Made by a program: the position numbers and the translations under genes
Shown here: positions 4,940 to 7,418 of the stretch, piece by piece
Position numbering within the stretch: the first letter of the stretch is position 1
Layout: every line of letters starts with the position of its first letter
Notes under the pieces: generated by a model
Told to the model about the DNA's origin: nothing
The model's input: the letters and a program-made list of their open reading frames with translations, nothing else
Database searches by the model: none
Assembly (NCBI GenBank): GCA_019310665.1
Contig: JAFDDW010000075.1
Location: 1 to 7,418, forward strand
Direction of reading: 5' to 3'
Length of the DNA: 7,418 nt
DNA from: Deltaproteobacteria bacterium
GTDB taxonomy: Bacteria > Desulfobacterota > Desulfobacteria > Desulfobacterales > JAFDCJ01

Positions 4940-5071
4940 GCCCAACACAGCATTTGAGTCTGGCGGATAGTTTCCTGCGCCATTTCAATATTATCTTTAT
5001 CTAGAAAATTATTGTATCATTCTAAATGAATAAGGTGGCTTACCCGCCGCAGCTCAATTCAGCCGTTAGCC
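4940..5071 (+). other. attC integron recombination site 4
   Basis: Site of 132 bp. R'' GCCCAAC (4940-4946) fits RYYYAAC perfectly; R' is GTTAGCC (5065-5071). After spacers ACAGC and TCAGCC, ATTTGAG (4952-4958) pairs with CTCAAT (5053-5058), leaving an extra T on the 5' arm. GGCGG (4962-4966) then pairs with CCGCC (5044-5048). The centre of about 75 bases is AT-rich. Size and layout are close to attC 1. Confidence 0.82.
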
Positions 5072-5099
5072 TAATACCGTCATTTAAAAGAGGACCAAA

Positions 5100-5243
5100 A
5101 TGGAACGTATTCATTTATTAGCGGCTGAAATATTCAGGTATAGTTATGCGAATTATGATGATCATCTCGGTATCAATGAGAGATTTGATACGCTGATGCC
5201 GCGCGATGCCGAACTGTTAGAAACCGCTCTAAAAGAAGAATGA
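5100..5243 (+). CDS. Small hypothetical protein (47 residues)
   Basis: An ATG at 5100 with a good Shine-Dalgarno AAGAGGA (5088-5094, five bases away) opens 47 codons to a TGA at 5241-5243. The product begins MERIHLLAAEIFRYSY, then has acidic and polar residues with a DDHLG segment, and ends in a probable acidic helix (DAELLETALKEE). It has no signal peptide or membrane segment and I do not recognise a family. It begins 35 bases after the cassette boundary in attC 4, the usual position for a cassette gene, but no attC is seen after it, so it is either the last, decayed cassette or resident DNA at the array end. Confidence 0.55.
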   Translation: MERIHLLAAEIFRYSYANYDDHLGINERFDTLMPRDAELLETALKEE

Positions 5244-5282
5244 CCCATTGACACCATCCGTGCGAGCATCGACTGTCGGCTG

Positions 5283-5305
5283 AAAAAAGGCTGCTGGTTG
5301 CCAGC
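5283..5305 (-). terminator. Probable terminator of the minus-strand ABC/DUF3783 operon
   Basis: On the minus strand, GCTGG-CAA-CCAGC (5305 to 5293) is followed by AGCC and then TTTTTT (5288 to 5283). The stem is only five base pairs, but position, about 60 bases after the DUF3783 stop, suits an operon end. Confidence 0.4.
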
Positions 5306-5365
5306 TTCTTGTAATTGTTTTTCCCATAGCAAAACAGTGCTTATCTGATGAATATTTTGTTCCTT

Positions 5366-5791
5366 CTATGGTTTTCTCTTCTGCATGGCCTGGTGCTCGG
5401 CAGCCAGCTCCTTTAGCAAATCCTGCACGGTCCAGGTTTCCGAAGTGGGGGTCAAGGTGGCCCACAGGGGAGGTTTCATTCCGGCTTGGCGGCTGCCGGA
5501 CATCAGCCGGTGCAATTCGTTCTGGGTGACTCCTGACATAATGACGGCTCGTGGCAGCTCTGATCCAAATTCCCAGCCCGTATTATCCTCGAGAGCCAGT
5601 ACTTCAGAAATTAGGCTGCCGGCGTGTGCATCTGTCACCCAGACCTTTGGCATTTCGGACAAACCGATTATTTCCAAAAGTTTGACGAATTTTGGCTGGG
5701 CTTCTGAAGAAAACCCGCAAACCAGAAGCTTGCGTGGACCGTACATCGGTTTGTCCGACGGTGACACTTTTTCGAATCCAGCATCGCTCAT
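5366..5791 (-). CDS. DUF3783 domain-containing protein
   Basis: The 141-residue product matches my memory of DUF3783 proteins, a family of unknown function found in anaerobic bacteria. The first half holds KLLVCGFSSEAQPKFVKLL and a PKVWVTD strand. The C-terminal half (about 82-135) carries the domain proper: RAVIMSGVTQNELHRLM, then PPLWATLTP and WTVQDLLKELAAEH, with the expected alternation of strand, helix and the closing W...L...L..EH. No signal peptide or membrane segment is present, so it should be cytoplasmic. The start is supported by GGGAGG (minus strand, 5804 to 5799) seven bases upstream. It follows the substrate-binding gene by 49 bases on the same strand and is probably the last gene of that operon. 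Confidence 0.78.
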   Translation of the reverse strand: MSDAGFEKVSPSDKPMYGPRKLLVCGFSSEAQPKFVKLLEIIGLSEMPKVWVTDAHAGSLISEVLALEDNTGWEFGSELPRAVIMSGVTQNELHRLMSGSRQAGMKPPLWATLTPTSETWTVQDLLKELAAEHQAMQKRKP

Positions 5792-5803
5792 GTCGATTCC
5801 TCC

Positions 5804-5830
5804 CTAATTGAGCGCATAGCGTTCAATTAG
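5804..5830 (-). promoter_or_regulatory. Intercistronic hairpin abutting the DUF3783 ribosome binding site
   Basis: CTAATTGAGCGC (5804-5815) and GCGTTCAATTAG (5819-5830) pair over 12 positions, with one position that is a G-T wobble on the plus strand and a C-A mismatch on the minus transcript, around an ATA loop. On the minus-strand transcript the hairpin ends at the first G of the GGGAGG Shine-Dalgarno. It has no T-run, so it is more likely an mRNA-processing or translation-control element than a terminator. Confidence 0.55.
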
Positions 5831-5840
5831 TTATTATCAG

Positions 5841-6839
5841 TTAATTAGCCACCGGCCTCAACCGGCTTTCGATGTGAACGGGATGGTCGATCAGTTTTTG
5901 GGTCAGCATGATTTGTTCGGTTTGTTTCCAGGCGGCGATGTCAATTTTGCCGAAATCAGACCCGGCGGTCGGCAGCATGAGTATTCGTGTGGCCGGAAGC
6001 TGCTTTCTGACAATTTTTTCCGGGGTTTCCCGATTATACTTCAGCACAATTTCAATCGCCTTTTCCTTGTTTTCCGGATCCAAAGCCTCCGTCCAGGCCT
6101 GCATCAAGGCCTGCATAAAGCGCTTGACGGTTTCCGGACGCTCTTCCAGCATTTTTTTTGTGGTTACCACGGAATTGGCCACGAATTGAATCCCCAACCG
6201 GCTGGGACTCATCAGGTCGAACGGCTCTCCTGCTTTTCGGAGCTTATCGCCAATAATTGGTGCCTGCGCATTGCGGTAAAGGGGCCAAAGGTCGACTTCG
6301 CCACTGTAAAAAGGCGTGTAATCATACCGCACACTGAAGAGATTCACTTCTTCTTCTTTAATATTGAATTTGGCCAGCAGGGCTCGCATGATGGTTTCAT
6401 CATTGCCGCCGTAGGTGATGCCGATGGTCTTGCCTTTGAGATCCTGAGGTGTTCTTAACACCGTTCGGTCCGGCCGGTAGATCCAATGCAGCGGATTGAT
6501 TTGAAAGAGCTGGGCCAGAACCACGATCGGTGACCCTTTGGAAACCGCCCGGATGACCTGATCCGCCGAGGCTACACCAAATTGAGCGTGGCCGATTTCC
6601 AATTCCTTGATGGCATCCTTTTCAGGCCCGCCCGGCTTGACGGTAACTTTTAGACCGTTTCTTTCAAAATTACCCTGGGCAACGGCCCATAGGTCACCGA
6701 CGACGCTGATATTAAACAACCATTTGAGCCGATAATTGACTTCCTCCAACTGCTGCCCCTTCTCGCTGCAAGCGGTGAAGAAAAGAAAAAAAAGAGTTGC
6801 CGATATCAGGACAAATCTTATTCGGAGTCGGTATCTCAT
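5841..6839 (-). CDS. ABC transporter substrate-binding lipoprotein, NMT1/THI5 (SsuA/TauA) type
   Basis: The 332-residue product has a basic N terminus, a hydrophobic stretch and a lipobox ending FTAC (C24), so it is a membrane-anchored lipoprotein facing the periplasm. The NMT1/THI5-like fold follows: NYRLKWLFN (about 35-43) replaces the usual D/N-W motif of the ligand cleft, then FERNGLKVTVKPGGPEKD, LEIGHAQFGVASADQVIRA and GSPIVVLAQ, all in family order. DLKGKTIGITYGGNDETIMR (134-153, first hinge crossing) and a C-terminal half with ETVKRFMQALMQAW complete it. Relatives bind nitrate, sulfonates, taurine or thiamine precursors; the ligand cannot be told here. Start: ATG 6839 with AAGGG ten bases upstream. 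It lies 72 bases after the permease stop on the same strand. Confidence 0.9.
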   Translation of the reverse strand: MRYRLRIRFVLISATLFFLFFTACSEKGQQLEEVNYRLKWLFNISVVGDLWAVAQGNFERNGLKVTVKPGGPEKDAIKELEIGHAQFGVASADQVIRAVSKGSPIVVLAQLFQINPLHWIYRPDRTVLRTPQDLKGKTIGITYGGNDETIMRALLAKFNIKEEEVNLFSVRYDYTPFYSGEVDLWPLYRNAQAPIIGDKLRKAGEPFDLMSPSRLGIQFVANSVVTTKKMLEERPETVKRFMQALMQAWTEALDPENKEKAIEIVLKYNRETPEKIVRKQLPATRILMLPTAGSDFGKIDIAAWKQTEQIMLTQKLIDHPVHIESRLRPVAN

Positions 6840-6898
6840 TAGGGGCCATCCCTTTTTTATGATTGAAAATTGTTATTAGATTATCAACTATGAGCCAT

Positions 6899-6911
6899 GA
6901 GCTATCAGCTC
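6899..6911 (-). promoter_or_regulatory. Small intercistronic hairpin after the permease gene
   Basis: GAGCT (6899-6903) and AGCTC (6907-6911) flank an ATC loop, directly after the permease stop codon. It is short and lacks a T-run on the minus strand, so it would only modulate readthrough or mRNA decay between permease and binding protein. The neighbouring ATGAGCCATGAGCTATC is mildly repetitive. Confidence 0.35.
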
Positions 6912-7418
6912 TTACGTATTTTTCAGACGTCGTTGGATCACCCGCCCCAGCCCCTCCAGGCATACCAGATACAGGGAGGTGCAAATACCGATTAAAAACA
7001 GGGCCACTAGAATTCTGGCCAGATCACTTTGGTAAAGCGCCATACGGATACTGTGACCGATGCCCGCATTGGCGGCAATAAATTCCGCAACAATGGTTCC
7101 CACCATGGCCAGGGTGCCGCTTCCCACAATGACGGTGGTGATTTTGTTGATGTTTTCAAATGTCCGGATTTTGACCTGCAGGCGCCAGTTCATCCTCAAG
7201 GTGGATTCATAAAAATGTTCGATCTCAGTCACGGGTTCAGACAAAATACCGATAAACGATAGCAGCAGGGGAAAATAACAAATCATGGCCGTGATCAACA
7301 GCCGGGAAGAAAGCCCGTCTCCCAGCAGGATGAAAATGATGGGCGCCACAGCGACGATGGGATAGGATTGAATATTGTAGGCGGCCACCCGAATGAAAGA
7401 GCCGATCCAGAGGGTCAG
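6912..7418 (-). CDS. ABC transporter permease (SsuC/TauC type), 5' end beyond window
   Basis: The frame is open to the right edge, so the gene begins outside the window; about 168 C-terminal residues are visible, starting LTLWIGSFIRVAAYN. The GTG at 7388 is internal, not a likely start. Four hydrophobic segments can be seen: PIVAVAPIIFILLG, LLITAMICYFPLLLSFIGIL, TTVIVGSGTLAMVGTIVAEFI and ILVALFLIGICTSLYLV. The cytoplasmic loop between the second and third holds a divergent EAA motif (YESTLRMNWRLQVKIRT) that lacks the usual EAA and central glycine. The segment IVAEFIAANAGIGHSI is typical of nitrate/sulfonate-type permeases. It works with the binding protein downstream; the ATPase gene is not in the window. 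Confidence 0.88.
   Translation of the reverse strand: MTLWIGSFIRVAAYNIQSYPIVAVAPIIFILLGDGLSSRLLITAMICYFPLLLSFIGILSEPVTEIEHFYESTLRMNWRLQVKIRTFENINKITTVIVGSGTLAMVGTIVAEFIAANAGIGHSIRMALYQSDLARILVALFLIGICTSLYLVCLEGLGRVIQRRLKNT

Larger units (their letters stand above)
2185..5071 (+). mobile_element. Integron gene-cassette array (four attC sites, no integrase in window)
   Basis: Four attC-like sites in the same orientation separate plus-strand genes in cassette fashion. Cassette boundaries (after the G of each R' box) fall at 2308, 2997, 3681 and 5065. This gives cassettes of 689 bp (methyltransferase), 684 bp (brnTA) and 1384 bp (kinase remnant, repeat, TPR-like ORF, mazEF). Base composition changes visibly between cassettes; the methyltransferase one is strongly AT-rich. 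Gene starts follow the boundaries closely in three cases (2332, 3694 and 5100). In known integrons the integrase lies to the left of an array in this orientation, so it would be outside the window, or absent if this is a CALIN. Confidence 0.85.

Noticed and set aside
5206..5310. Possible fifth attC from GCCGAAC (5208) to GTTGCC (5298)
   Set aside because: The arms next to these boxes do not pair; GCTGG-TTG-CCAGC there is better explained as a minus-strand terminator.
5385..6458. Long plus-strand frames (140 and 194 codons) opposite DUF3783 and the binding protein
   Set aside because: Antisense shadows of two genes with clear family signatures and ribosome binding sites.
1..7418. CRISPR array, tRNA, rRNA or transposase
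   Set aside because: No regularly spaced repeats, no cloverleaf with CCA-proximal signature, no rRNA motifs and no DDE or recombinase protein were seen.

Overview
The window looks like part of a Gram-negative, probably deltaproteobacterial (Desulfobacterales-like) genome. This taxonomic guess is inference from the mixture of genes: an NMT1-type ABC uptake operon with a DUF3783 protein, toxin-antitoxin (TA) pairs of the BrnTA and MazEF type, and low-density AT-rich intergenic DNA. No rRNA, tRNA, CRISPR array, transposase or integrase gene is visible.

Left part (1-2184): a non-coding leader with a 22-bp AT palindrome, then a membrane acyltransferase-3 gene (369-1514), a long imperfect inverted repeat (about 1588-1672), one copy of a 72-bp dispersed repeat, and a small ORF (1855-2145) whose recognisable domain starts upstream of any usable start codon.

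Middle part (2185-5243): the main discovery is an integron gene-cassette array. Four sites (2185-2314, 2944-3003, 3583-3687, 4940-5071) have the layout of attC sites. Each has an R''-like box ending in AAC or GAC, a 5-nt spacer, an L'' arm that pairs with L' but carries an extra unpaired base on the 5' side, a variable centre, and an R' box beginning GTT. All four are in the same orientation, as are the genes between them. They delimit a cassette with a membrane methyltransferase (2332-2805), a cassette with brnT-brnA (3065-3573), and a composite cassette containing a truncated P-loop kinase, a second copy of the dispersed repeat, a truncated TPR-like ORF and mazE-mazF (4364-4935). After the last attC comes a 47-codon gene. 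Both TA pairs carry the same promoter pattern (TTGACA, 17 bp, TACAAT), each embedded in a different operator-like repeat; the brnT transcript looks leaderless. No integron integrase is in the window, so this is either the distal end of a chromosomal integron or a cluster of attC sites without an integrase (CALIN).

Right part (5244-7418, minus strand): ordinary chromosomal genes converge on the array. They form a probable operon of an ABC permease (partial at the window edge), an NMT1/THI5-like substrate-binding lipoprotein, and a DUF3783 protein, ending in a hairpin plus T-run. Hairpins sit in both intercistronic gaps.

How it works together (inference): each TA cassette has its own promoter and can be expressed regardless of distance from an integron promoter. 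TA cassettes are known to stabilise integron arrays by penalising their loss, while the envelope-type enzymes (acyltransferase, methyltransferase) are the sort of adaptive cargo such arrays carry.
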